Positions 1 to 5,535 of a DNA stretch of 5,607 bases are shown here, piece by piece. A program made the translations under genes and the position numbers. Each line of letters opens with the position of its first letter. Positions within the stretch are counted from its first letter, which is position 1. The notes below the pieces were generated by a model, which saw only the letters and a program-made list of their open reading frames with translations, did not search any database and was not told the origin of the DNA. The stretch comes from Kiritimatiellota bacterium (lineage in GTDB: Bacteria > Verrucomicrobiota > Lentisphaeria > Victivallales > JAADHT01), in assembly GCA_013151705.1 (NCBI GenBank), contig JAADHT010000089.1, positions 1 through 5,607 of the forward strand, read 5' to 3'.

Positions 1-2
1 TG

Positions 3-362
3 TTTCATATGCTGTCGGGCAATTTCCCGCGGAAGGTGGTCGGAAGTGACACGGCTATGCTCGCCGTCGCTGAAACAGGGGATGTCGATTGGGGGTTGTG
101 TCCGGTTGTCGAAAATGCTTTATCGCTGGTTTTGAAAAAAATGCTTTCTCTTGATCCGGAGGATCGATATGCGGAGACTGGTGAACTCGCCAGGGAATTG
201 GAGTATTTCATCTACAGGAAAGGGTACGGCCCCACCAACGTCACGCTCTCGGAATATCTGCGCGAACAGGTTCCCTACATTTTTGAAAATGATCAGGGCT
301 CTTATTTCAGAACGATCGTTAAGGACGCCAAAACCGTTGAAATGGCGGGTTACGTTATTTAG
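3..362 (+). CDS. Ser/Thr protein kinase, C-terminal fragment (5' end outside window)
   Basis: The frame is open from the left edge and ends at TAG 360-362, giving 119 residues of a longer protein. The first residues (FHMLSGNFPRK) fit the end of kinase subdomain IX, where Hanks-type kinases usually have Y-x-L/M-L-T-G-x-x-P. The stretch LVLKKMLSLDPEDRYAETGE fits subdomain XI with its conserved Arg (DPEDRY), followed by a helix (ELARELEYFIYRKGYGP) and a short tail after the catalytic domain. ATP-binding and catalytic loops would lie outside the window, so activity cannot be judged. Bacterial kinases of this type phosphorylate Ser/Thr on cytoplasmic proteins, and FHA domains read phosphothreonine; an FHA protein lies 2.5 kb to the right, across an operon on the other strand. 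The ATG at 9 is internal, not a start. Family assignment is fairly secure, substrate unknown. Confidence 0.8.
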   Translation, partial: FHMLSGNFPRKVVGSDTAMLAVAETGDVDWGLCPVVENALSLVLKKMLSLDPEDRYAETGELARELEYFIYRKGYGPTNVTLSEYLREQVPYIFENDQGSYFRTIVKDAKTVEMAGYVI

Positions 363-383
363 ACCCTGTTCGAACAGGGTCTA
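360..383. terminator. Perfect 24-bp palindrome, probable bidirectional terminator
   Basis: Positions 360-383 equal their own reverse complement; the core is GACCCTGTTCGAACAGGGTC. As RNA from either strand it folds into a stem of about 10 bp with a UCGA loop, flanked by short U/A-rich stretches (TTATT before, ATTTAG after) rather than a long U-run. It starts on the kinase stop codon and ends one base before the clpP stop codon, the usual place for a shared terminator between convergent genes. The stem is convincing, but the weak U-tract makes efficiency uncertain. Confidence 0.7.
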
Positions 384-384
384 T

Positions 385-975
385 TTAGAGGGAATTTGTC
401 AGCACCTCGTCCACGAGACCGTATTTTCTAGCGTCCTCGGCGGACATGAAGTTGTCCCGTTCGGTGTCGGCTGAGATTTTTTTCGCTGATTGTCCGGTGT
501 GTTGGGCTAGGAGGGCGTTTAGATTGGCCTTGATTCTGAGAATCTCCTTGGCGTGTATCTCTATGTCCGTAGCCTGTCCCTCCATTCCTCCGAGGGGTTG
601 GTGGATCATTATTCTGGCGTTCGGAAGAGCGAAACGCTTTCCTTTGGCGCCGGCGGCGAGCAGGATGGCGCCCATGCTGGCCGCCTGTCCCACGCAATAG
701 GTTTTAATGTCGCAACTTAGAATCTGCATTGTGTCGTATATGGCCATTCCCGCCGAGATCGAACCGCCCGGGCTGTTTATGTAGACGTCTATGTCTTTTT
801 TCGGATCCTCAGATTGAAGATATAGCAACTGCGCGACCATGAGATTCGCTATGGCATCGTCGATGGGTGTGCCGATGATGATGATCCTGTCCTTCAGAAG
901 ACGGGAGAATATATCGTATCCTCGCTCGCCCTGCCCGGTCTGCTCCACTACCATTGGTACTAATGTAGACATCAT
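385..975 (-). CDS. clpP: ATP-dependent Clp protease proteolytic subunit ClpP
   Basis: This is a full-length ClpP of 196 residues, the normal size. ClpP forms a barrel of two heptameric rings that degrades proteins unfolded and fed in by Clp AAA+ ATPases in the cytoplasm. The serine protease triad is intact: Ser100 in GQAASMGA, His125 in MIHQPLGG and Asp174 in TERDNF. The family motifs DVYINSPGGS (62-72) and the ending YGLVDEVL are also present. The start is one of two adjacent ATG codons (973-975 or 970-972). The first overlaps the tig stop codon in an ATGA arrangement, and GGAGAAGGA inside the tig end supplies the ribosome binding site, so translation is probably coupled to tig. No clpX follows, because the next gene is the convergent kinase; the partner ATPase must be encoded elsewhere. 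Any propeptide would be very short. Confidence 0.97.
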   Translation of the reverse strand: MMSTLVPMVVEQTGQGERGYDIFSRLLKDRIIIIGTPIDDAIANLMVAQLLYLQSEDPKKDIDVYINSPGGSISAGMAIYDTMQILSCDIKTYCVGQAASMGAILLAAGAKGKRFALPNARIMIHQPLGGMEGQATDIEIHAKEILRIKANLNALLAQHTGQSAKKISADTERDNFMSAEDARKYGLVDEVLTNSL

Positions 976-2381
976 TCCTTCTCCGTTTTGTCGCCGTTTT
1001 CCGTTTTTTTAGTCGTCGCCGGCTTTTTCTCGGCTTTGGTTTTCTTGGAACTCTTCGCTTCAACGATATCAGCGTTGTCGAATATGAATTCCATCGCTTT
1101 TCTAATCGTCAAATCCATATGCAGTTGTTCCAACCCGCCATTTCGTTCCATAATTTGGCGTAATTTTTTCTCGTCTTGGCCATAAGCGCGGCTTAAACCG
1201 GAAATACCCGCGTCCAAATCCTTCTGGCCGACTTCTATGTTTTCTTTTTTGACGATTTCTTTGGCTATGAAAAATTTGTTCAGGCGTTCCGTTGCCTGTT
1301 TTTCCGCGTCTTTTTTATGTTTGTCGATATCGTCTTTGAACTTTTCGGCGTCCTCCTGTGTTTTCAGTATTTCATTGGCCATTCGAGAAAGCGCCTGTTG
1401 AGTTTCCTGTGCCAGGATCGACGGCGGCAACGGCAGATTCCCCAATTTTTCCATAAGCGATTCGAACGCGTCATCCATGTTTTTGGATTTAGACTCGTTT
1501 TCCCTGGTCTGTTTGAAATTATCGGATATGCGTTTTGCGAGAGTTTCCATATCATCGACGCCCAATTTTTCGCAGAGCGCTTTGTCGTCTGTGATCGGGA
1601 CGCGTCTTTCCACTTCGTTCACTGTAATTTTATAATGGGCTTTTTTGCCGGCGAGCAGAGGTTCAGTGAAATCTTCGGGGAACTCGATGACCAGCTCTAC
1701 TGTTTCACCTTTCTTTTTTCCTTTCAACGCCTTGAGCATGCCGGGAAGCAATTCGTACTCGGATGTGAGCCAGCACCAGGTTTTCTCCGCGTTGACGAGT
1801 CTTTTCATCGAATCAGGAGCGTTCTCGGGGCAGTCAATGTCCGAGGACAAGGCGATTTCCAGCATATCCTCTTCTTCGACGGACGCCTCCACCTTCTTCA
1901 TTTCAGCGTATTCGTTCCTGAATCGGTCTATTTCGTTTTCGATGTCTTTTTTGTCTATTTCGATTGCTTCCTGTTTTATTTTGATGCCTTTATAGGCCGG
2001 AAGATCGATTTTCGGAGCCACGTCGAAGGAAAGGGTGAATTTCATCGTCTCGTTGTTCTTCGGCAGTTCCAATTTGGCTTCCGGCAAAGGGAGAGTCGTC
2101 AAATCCGTGTCAACAGTTGCTTGCAGTTTATCGAAAACAGCCAATTGGATTTTTTTCAGCACTTCAGCGTCTATCGAATCCGCGAAACGTTTCCTCACCA
2201 AAGCCGCCGGCGCCTTTCCTACCCTGAATCCGGGCAACGTGGCCTGGGAGGCGAACTCTTTCACCAGAGATGATGTTTGAGTTTCGATATCCTTCGGAGG
2301 AATGGTTATCTCCGCTTTTTTCTGACAGGGTTGCAAGTCGGTGATCGCGATTTCCATTTGTTCCAGTGTGGTTTCAGACAT
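972..2381 (-). CDS. tig: Trigger factor, ribosome-associated chaperone
   Basis: The protein of 469 residues has the three-part trigger factor layout: an N-terminal ribosome-binding domain with the signature loop GFRVGKAP at 51-58 (E. coli GFRKGKVP), an FKBP-like peptidyl-prolyl isomerase domain at about 155-258, and a helical C-terminal chaperone domain up to about 440. It binds ribosomal protein L23 at the tunnel exit and shields nascent chains. The isomerase domain is divergent: the usual DFTG-type motif is absent (ALSSDIDCPE at 177-186) and the usual PGFE reads PGML at 213-216, so isomerase activity is doubtful. A tail of about 26 residues rich in Lys, Thr and Glu ends the protein. The start at 2381 was chosen because homology begins there and GGAG (2387-2390) lies 5 nt upstream; the frame stays open to 2564, but that extension covers the structured leader. 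It is the first gene of the tig-clpP operon. Confidence 0.95.
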   Translation of the reverse strand: MSETTLEQMEIAITDLQPCQKKAEITIPPKDIETQTSSLVKEFASQATLPGFRVGKAPAALVRKRFADSIDAEVLKKIQLAVFDKLQATVDTDLTTLPLPEAKLELPKNNETMKFTLSFDVAPKIDLPAYKGIKIKQEAIEIDKKDIENEIDRFRNEYAEMKKVEASVEEEDMLEIALSSDIDCPENAPDSMKRLVNAEKTWCWLTSEYELLPGMLKALKGKKKGETVELVIEFPEDFTEPLLAGKKAHYKITVNEVERRVPITDDKALCEKLGVDDMETLAKRISDNFKQTRENESKSKNMDDAFESLMEKLGNLPLPPSILAQETQQALSRMANEILKTQEDAEKFKDDIDKHKKDAEKQATERLNKFFIAKEIVKKENIEVGQKDLDAGISGLSRAYGQDEKKLRQIMERNGGLEQLHMDLTIRKAMEFIFDNADIVEAKSSKKTKAEKKPATTKKTENGDKTEKE

Positions 2382-2386
2382 AATTA

Positions 2387-2399
2387 CTCCGTACTCTCC
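2387..2399 (-). promoter_or_regulatory. Ribosome binding site of tig
   Basis: On the minus strand GGAG (2390-2387) sits 5 nt before the ATG at 2381, and a second purine block GGAGAG lies at 2399-2394. The site decides in favour of the 469-residue trigger factor over the longer in-frame extension. Confidence 0.7.
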
Positions 2400-2428
2400 A
2401 TTCTTGTGTAAAAAAATTACGACTTGTG

Positions 2429-2509
2429 ATGCGGGGTCGCATTCCGCAAAAACAGACCAAACGGCTCGCGGAGAATCCACAACGTATCTCCAAAACTCTT
2501 CGAGCGGTC
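2429..2509 (-). ncRNA. Predicted structured 5' leader segment of tig-clpP
   Basis: On the minus strand GACC (2509-2506) and GCTCG (2505-2501) can pair with GGTC (2458-2455) and CGAGC (2468-2464), enclosing a GGAGA/TCTCC hairpin at 2491-2470. Next comes ATGCG-ACCC-CGCAT at 2442-2429, and 12 nt later a run of seven T at 2416-2410, 28 nt before the tig start. The order of hairpins then U-run is compatible with an attenuator or with the 3' end of a small RNA, although the gap between last hairpin and T-run is longer than in a standard intrinsic terminator. Folding was judged by eye, and I recognise no known riboswitch or RNA family. Confidence 0.35.
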
Positions 2510-2516
2510 GGACCCT

Positions 2517-2614
2517 GTTCGAAAAGCTATCACAGCCCTTCGGGCGATTCCGCGGAAATCGCAACTTCGCACACTCGAAATAAGCGGGCGCATGGCCGCG
2601 ATAGCTTTTCGAAC
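2517..2614. repeat. 15-bp perfect inverted repeat flanking a 68-nt structured loop
   Basis: GTTCGAAAAGCTATC at 2517-2531 is matched exactly by its reverse complement at 2600-2614. Similarity of the two arms, each read inward, continues less perfectly for about 15 more bases (9 of the next 15 agree: ACAGCCCTTCGGGCG against GCGGCCATGCGCCCG), so these may be two diverged copies of one repeat unit in opposite orientation. The loop contains its own hairpins: a 19-nt one at 2544-2562, TTCG-AGTGTG-CGAA at 2566-2579 and GCCC-GAA-GGGC at 2535-2545 (which overlaps the first and so is an alternative to it). It could be a palindromic intergenic repeat, part of the tig leader, or a small RNA. Confidence 0.75.
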
Positions 2615-2649
2615 CGGATTTAATCTATCCGTGGAATCGAAAAATTCCA
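2615..2649. repeat. Two small adjacent hairpins beside the inverted repeat
   Basis: CGGAT-TTAATCT-ATCCG occupies 2615-2631 and TGGAAT-CGAAAA-ATTCCA occupies 2632-2649. They abut the right arm of the large inverted repeat with no gap, extending the structured block toward the FHA promoter. Either could form in RNA from either strand. No function is evident. Confidence 0.5.
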
Positions 2650-2701
2650 TGTCGAAATTAAGGTATATCAATAAAATTACCGTGAAATTTTTCATTTTAT
2701 T

Positions 2702-2729
2702 TTGACAACGTTCTTTTAGAAGCTATATT
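2702..2729 (+). promoter_or_regulatory. Sigma-70-type promoter for the FHA gene
   Basis: A consensus -35 box TTGACA (2702-2707) is followed after 16 nt by TATATT (2724-2729), one mismatch from TATAAT. The bases just upstream (ATTTTTCATTTTATT) are A/T-rich like an UP element. Transcription would begin near 2736, giving a 5' untranslated leader of roughly 145 nt before the ATG at 2880. Both boxes fit well; actual use is inferred. Confidence 0.7.
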
Positions 2730-2879
2730 CGGGAGTTTGATATGCTATTCCTTTCGCATGTGTTATTGAGGTTTCATAATAAAACAAGTGGGTTTGGGGA
2801 ACGACATTGTCAGGCGAACGCGTGTGAAAGTCAATAGAATTTAAAGTGTAGTGCGTGTAAAATTAGGATATATATTGAT

Positions 2880-3437
2880 ATGGCAGGAGTTCCCAAGTTA
2901 ATAATATTGTCGGAACAACTTCGCGGGCAGAAGCATGAACTGGTTAACGACGCTTATTCCTGCGGACGCGTGTCGGAGCGGGACATTCACATTCCCGATC
3001 CCACGGTCAGCACGCACCATTGCGATTTTGTCAAGCGTGATGGCGCGTATGTGCTGATCGACCGCAACAGTACTAACGGGACGAGGGTCAATAATATTCC
3101 TATCACCGAGCAGGAACTCCAAAACACGGATATTTTGCAGGTTGGCGGGATTGAGATTCTGTATGACTGCGACGATAAATCGATGACCACCGTCCTAAAA
3201 ACGACCACCGGCATTAAGTTCGATGGAGCGGAAGTTGGAGTTTCCACCGTGACCCAGATGGACAACGCCGATCCATTCAGAAAGGGATCTAAAGGTGGAA
3301 AATCGCAAATGATAATGATTGGGTTCGTGGCCCTTCTCGTTCTCGTCGTTTTGATCTTATTGGTTGTTCTGGGGTATATTATGTTTTTCCGGGAAACGGG
3401 AGGAAAGCCCGCCTTTCTGACTTCCCTTTTTTATTGA
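2880..3437 (+). CDS. FHA-domain protein with a C-terminal membrane anchor
   Basis: This protein of 185 residues has an N-terminal forkhead-associated domain (about 7-95) with the hallmark residues GR at 29-30, STHH at 44-47 and NSTNG at 63-67, the positions that contact phosphothreonine and its surroundings in this family. A Thr-rich linker follows (TTVLKTTT at 103-110, STVTQ at 122-126). A strongly hydrophobic segment at about 145-170 and a short tail of about 15 residues come last, so the FHA domain is probably cytoplasmic and tethered to the inner membrane. There is no signal peptide. AGGA at 2865-2868 lies 11 nt before the ATG, a rather long spacing. FHA domains bind phosphorylated Ser/Thr-kinase targets; a kinase fragment lies at the left edge and ftsH follows on the same strand. 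The partner is unknown; the domain call is secure. Confidence 0.88.
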   Translation: MAGVPKLIILSEQLRGQKHELVNDAYSCGRVSERDIHIPDPTVSTHHCDFVKRDGAYVLIDRNSTNGTRVNNIPITEQELQNTDILQVGGIEILYDCDDKSMTTVLKTTTGIKFDGAEVGVSTVTQMDNADPFRKGSKGGKSQMIMIGFVALLVLVVLILLVVLGYIMFFRETGGKPAFLTSLFY

Positions 3438-3447
3438 ACAGTCCACA

Positions 3448-3476
3448 TTGACGGAGGAGTCCTCTCTTTTTTTAAT
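3448..3476 (+). promoter_or_regulatory. Candidate promoter for ftsH
   Basis: TTGACG (3448-3453, one mismatch from the -35 consensus) and TTTAAT (3471-3476, one mismatch from the -10 consensus) are 17 nt apart, the ideal spacing. A transcript would begin near 3483, about 60 nt before the ftsH ATG. The boxes overlap the terminator-like hairpin of the preceding gene, so one of the two readings may be fortuitous. Confidence 0.45.
3453..3473 (+). terminator. Short terminator-like hairpin after the FHA gene
   Basis: GGAGG-AGT-CCTCT can form a stem of five pairs (the outermost G-U) with a three-base loop, followed one base later by seven T (3467-3473). Its position 15 nt past the FHA stop fits an intrinsic terminator, but the stem is short, so some read-through into ftsH is likely. 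Confidence 0.4.
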
Positions 3477-3545
3477 TTAATCCGCATATTTTTCGCTTAA
3501 TACATAATCCTGTCGCATCGCAGCGCCAATTTGGTTCCTTTAACT

Positions 3546-5468
3546 ATGAGTAACGGAGAGAAGAAAAAAGCAAACCAAGATGATGGAGGTGATTTCAACC
3601 CAAAGAAGTTGGACTCGCGGCAATCCTCATCCGGCTCTTCCGGAGGGAAATCCCAAATAGCGTTGGTCGTTTGGCTCCTGATTTTTTTGGGTCTTGGCAT
3701 TTTCGTTCTTTTCAACCATGGATCGAAAACGGTCACCAAATGGTCGCAGTCCAAATTCGAGAAGGAGCTCGCCTCCGGGCACATTGAAAAAGTCTCCACA
3801 ATCCCGTTGACCGACGGAGTCGCCATATTGAAGGGTGAGTACCGTTCTTCCGATTCTCAATCGAACGCCACCAAAAAACCAAAAGTTTTCACAACCAAAG
3901 TGACGTTGACTGATGATTTGGACAAACTCATCAGGAATTCCGGAGTCGAACGCAAGGTGGAGCCTCCAAATCCTTGGATAGGCAATTTGCTGCTCACGCT
4001 TCTTCCTATTCTGATAGTCGTAGTTCTCATTTACGTGCTTTTCGCAAGGCAGATGAAACTCGCTGGAAAAGGCGCTATGCAATTTGGAAAAAGCCGCGCG
4101 CGGAAACTTTCCCACAATGGCAAGAAAATCACTTTCGCGGATGTCGCCGGAGCGGAGGAAGCCAAGGAAGAGACCAAGGAACTTGTGGATTATCTCAAGG
4201 ATCCTTTAAAATTCAAGCTGCTTGGCGGAAAGATTCCGAAGGGAGCGTTGCTCACCGGACCGCCTGGAACAGGCAAGACTCTTTTGGCCAAAGCCGTGGC
4301 GGGAGAGGCGGACGTTCCTTTTTTCACCATCAGCGGTTCCGATTTCGTCGAGATGTTCGTCGGGGTCGGAGCGAGCCGCGTCAGAGACATGTTCGAACAA
4401 GCCAAACAAGAGGCCCCATGCATTCTTTTCATTGACGAGATCGACGCGGTCGGTCGGTCGCGTTTCTCCGGGATAGGCGGTGGACATGACGAGCGCGAGC
4501 AAACTTTGAACGCGTTGTTGGTGGAGATGGATGGAATGGAGACGCAGGAGGGAATCATTATCATAGCCGCCACCAACAGACCGGATGTGCTTGATCCCGC
4601 TTTGACGCGGCCTGGACGTTTGGACAGGCAGATAGTTCTGGATCTTCCGGACATTAAGGGAAGGCGGGAGATTTTGGATGTTCATGTTAAAGAAGTCAAG
4701 GTCGCGGGTGATGTGGATTTGGATATCGTGGCCAAAGGCACTTCCGGCTTCAGCGGAGCTGATTTGGCGAATTTGATTAACGAGGCGGCTTTGCTAGCGG
4801 CCAGATTCGACAAGAAGGCCGCTGATATGAGCGATTTCAACGAGGCGAGAGACAAGGTGCGTTGGGGCCGCGAGCGCAAGAGTAGGAAAGTGAACGACGA
4901 GGACAGAAGGATAACCGCTTATCATGAGGCGGGACACACGTTGGTCGCGTTGAACTGTCCGAAATCGACTCCCGTCCACAAAGTGACTATAATTCCGAGA
5001 GGAAACGCTTATTTGGGCGCCACTATGTCAATGCCGGAGGAGGATCGATACACGCAATCCAAAACCGAGATGCAGGATGAGTTGACTGTCCTTATGGGTG
5101 GGCGTTGCGCGGAGGAGATAGCGTTTGACGAGATAACGAGCGGGGCGTCGGCGGATATAGCGCAGGCGACGAAAATGGCCAAGGCCATGGTTTGTTATTT
5201 CGGAATGAGCGAGAAAATGGGGAATGTCCAGTACGGCAATCGAAGCGAGCATATATTTATAGGCCGCGACATAACCAAATCGGAAGACTACAGCGAGCAG
5301 ACGGCTCGCGAGATTGACATAGAAATAAAGACTTTCATCCGCGACGCGACTAAAAGAGCTGAAAATATTCTCCGCGACAAAAAAGACAAGTTGAGTTTGC
5401 TCGCCGAGACTCTACTCCAAAAAGAGACGCTTGACATCAAAGAGATAAAAGAGCTTTTGGTAATATGA
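3546..5468 (+). CDS. ftsH: ATP-dependent zinc metalloprotease FtsH
   Basis: The product of 640 residues matches the usual FtsH length. It is a membrane-anchored hexameric AAA+ protease that extracts and degrades unassembled membrane proteins and selected cytoplasmic regulators. A hydrophilic N-terminal extension of about 35 residues (Lys, Asp, Ser, Gly) precedes transmembrane helix 1 (about 38-57); an extracytoplasmic domain runs to about 143 and helix 2 spans about 145-167. The AAA module has Walker A GPPGTGKT (238-245), pore loop MFVG (270-273), Walker B ILFIDEID (293-300) and the second region of homology with arginine fingers at 355 and 358 (TRPGR). The protease domain has HEAGH (460-464) and the third zinc ligand Asp537 in TSGASADI. 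All key residues are intact. The ATG at 3546 was preferred; an in-frame TTG at 3531 would add five residues. Neither has a clear Shine-Dalgarno sequence. Confidence 0.97.
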   Translation: MSNGEKKKANQDDGGDFNPKKLDSRQSSSGSSGGKSQIALVVWLLIFLGLGIFVLFNHGSKTVTKWSQSKFEKELASGHIEKVSTIPLTDGVAILKGEYRSSDSQSNATKKPKVFTTKVTLTDDLDKLIRNSGVERKVEPPNPWIGNLLLTLLPILIVVVLIYVLFARQMKLAGKGAMQFGKSRARKLSHNGKKITFADVAGAEEAKEETKELVDYLKDPLKFKLLGGKIPKGALLTGPPGTGKTLLAKAVAGEADVPFFTISGSDFVEMFVGVGASRVRDMFEQAKQEAPCILFIDEIDAVGRSRFSGIGGGHDEREQTLNALLVEMDGMETQEGIIIIAATNRPDVLDPALTRPGRLDRQIVLDLPDIKGRREILDVHVKEVKVAGDVDLDIVAKGTSGFSGADLANLINEAALLAARFDKKAADMSDFNEARDKVRWGRERKSRKVNDEDRRITAYHEAGHTLVALNCPKSTPVHKVTIIPRGNAYLGATMSMPEEDRYTQSKTEMQDELTVLMGGRCAEEIAFDEITSGASADIAQATKMAKAMVCYFGMSEKMGNVQYGNRSEHIFIGRDITKSEDYSEQTAREIDIEIKTFIRDATKRAENILRDKKDKLSLLAETLLQKETLDIKEIKELLVI

Positions 5469-5477
5469 AAGAACGGC

Positions 5478-5515
5478 CGTGAAGCTTATCGGACTTCACG
5501 CGTTGAACCTTTTTT
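5478..5515 (+). terminator. Intrinsic terminator-like hairpin after ftsH
   Basis: CGTGAAG (5478-5484) pairs perfectly with CTTCACG (5494-5500) across a 9-nt loop, and a run of six T follows at 5510-5515. It begins nine bases past the ftsH stop. The gap of nine bases between stem and T-run is longer than ideal, so it may be a weak terminator or a stabilising 3' hairpin. Confidence 0.5.
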
Positions 5516-5535
5516 ATGGTTGAAGCTTTGATGAA

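Larger units (their letters stand above)
2382..2879. other. Divergent intergenic region between tig and the FHA gene
   Basis: These 498 bp hold no convincing gene. The left half (about 2400-2650) is relatively GC-rich and full of potential hairpins; read toward tig it would form a leader of 200 nt or more, or a separate small RNA. The right half (2650-2880) is AT-rich and contains the promoter of the FHA gene. Short open frames exist on both strands, but they cross the inverted repeat and give unrelated peptides with no recognisable domain. I could not identify a clear promoter for tig. A weak candidate is an extended -10-like TGATATACC at 2670-2662 on the minus strand, without a good -35. 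Confidence 0.7.

Noticed and set aside
1317..2273. 318-residue open frame on the plus strand opposite tig
   Set aside because: It is antisense to a secure gene and its Phe-rich composition is what the complement of Lys/Glu-rich coding sequence gives.
2382..2564. In-frame 61-residue N-terminal extension of trigger factor
   Set aside because: Trigger factor homology begins at the ATG at 2381, which has a well-placed GGAG. The extension has no recognisable domain and is translated from the hairpin-rich leader.
2600..2620. GGTTCGAA on the minus strand resembling a tRNA or tmRNA T-loop
   Set aside because: No matching acceptor, D or anticodon arms and no CCA end are present; the motif belongs to the inverted-repeat arm.
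2417..2695. Short open frames on both strands in the divergent region
   Set aside because: They run through the inverted repeat, so both strands encode the same DSFSNR stretch, a by-product of the palindrome. No ribosome binding site or domain supports them.
3453..3459. Strong Shine-Dalgarno-like GGAGGAG after the FHA gene
   Set aside because: No ATG, GTG or TTG follows at a usable distance; the bases are better explained as half of the terminator-like hairpin.
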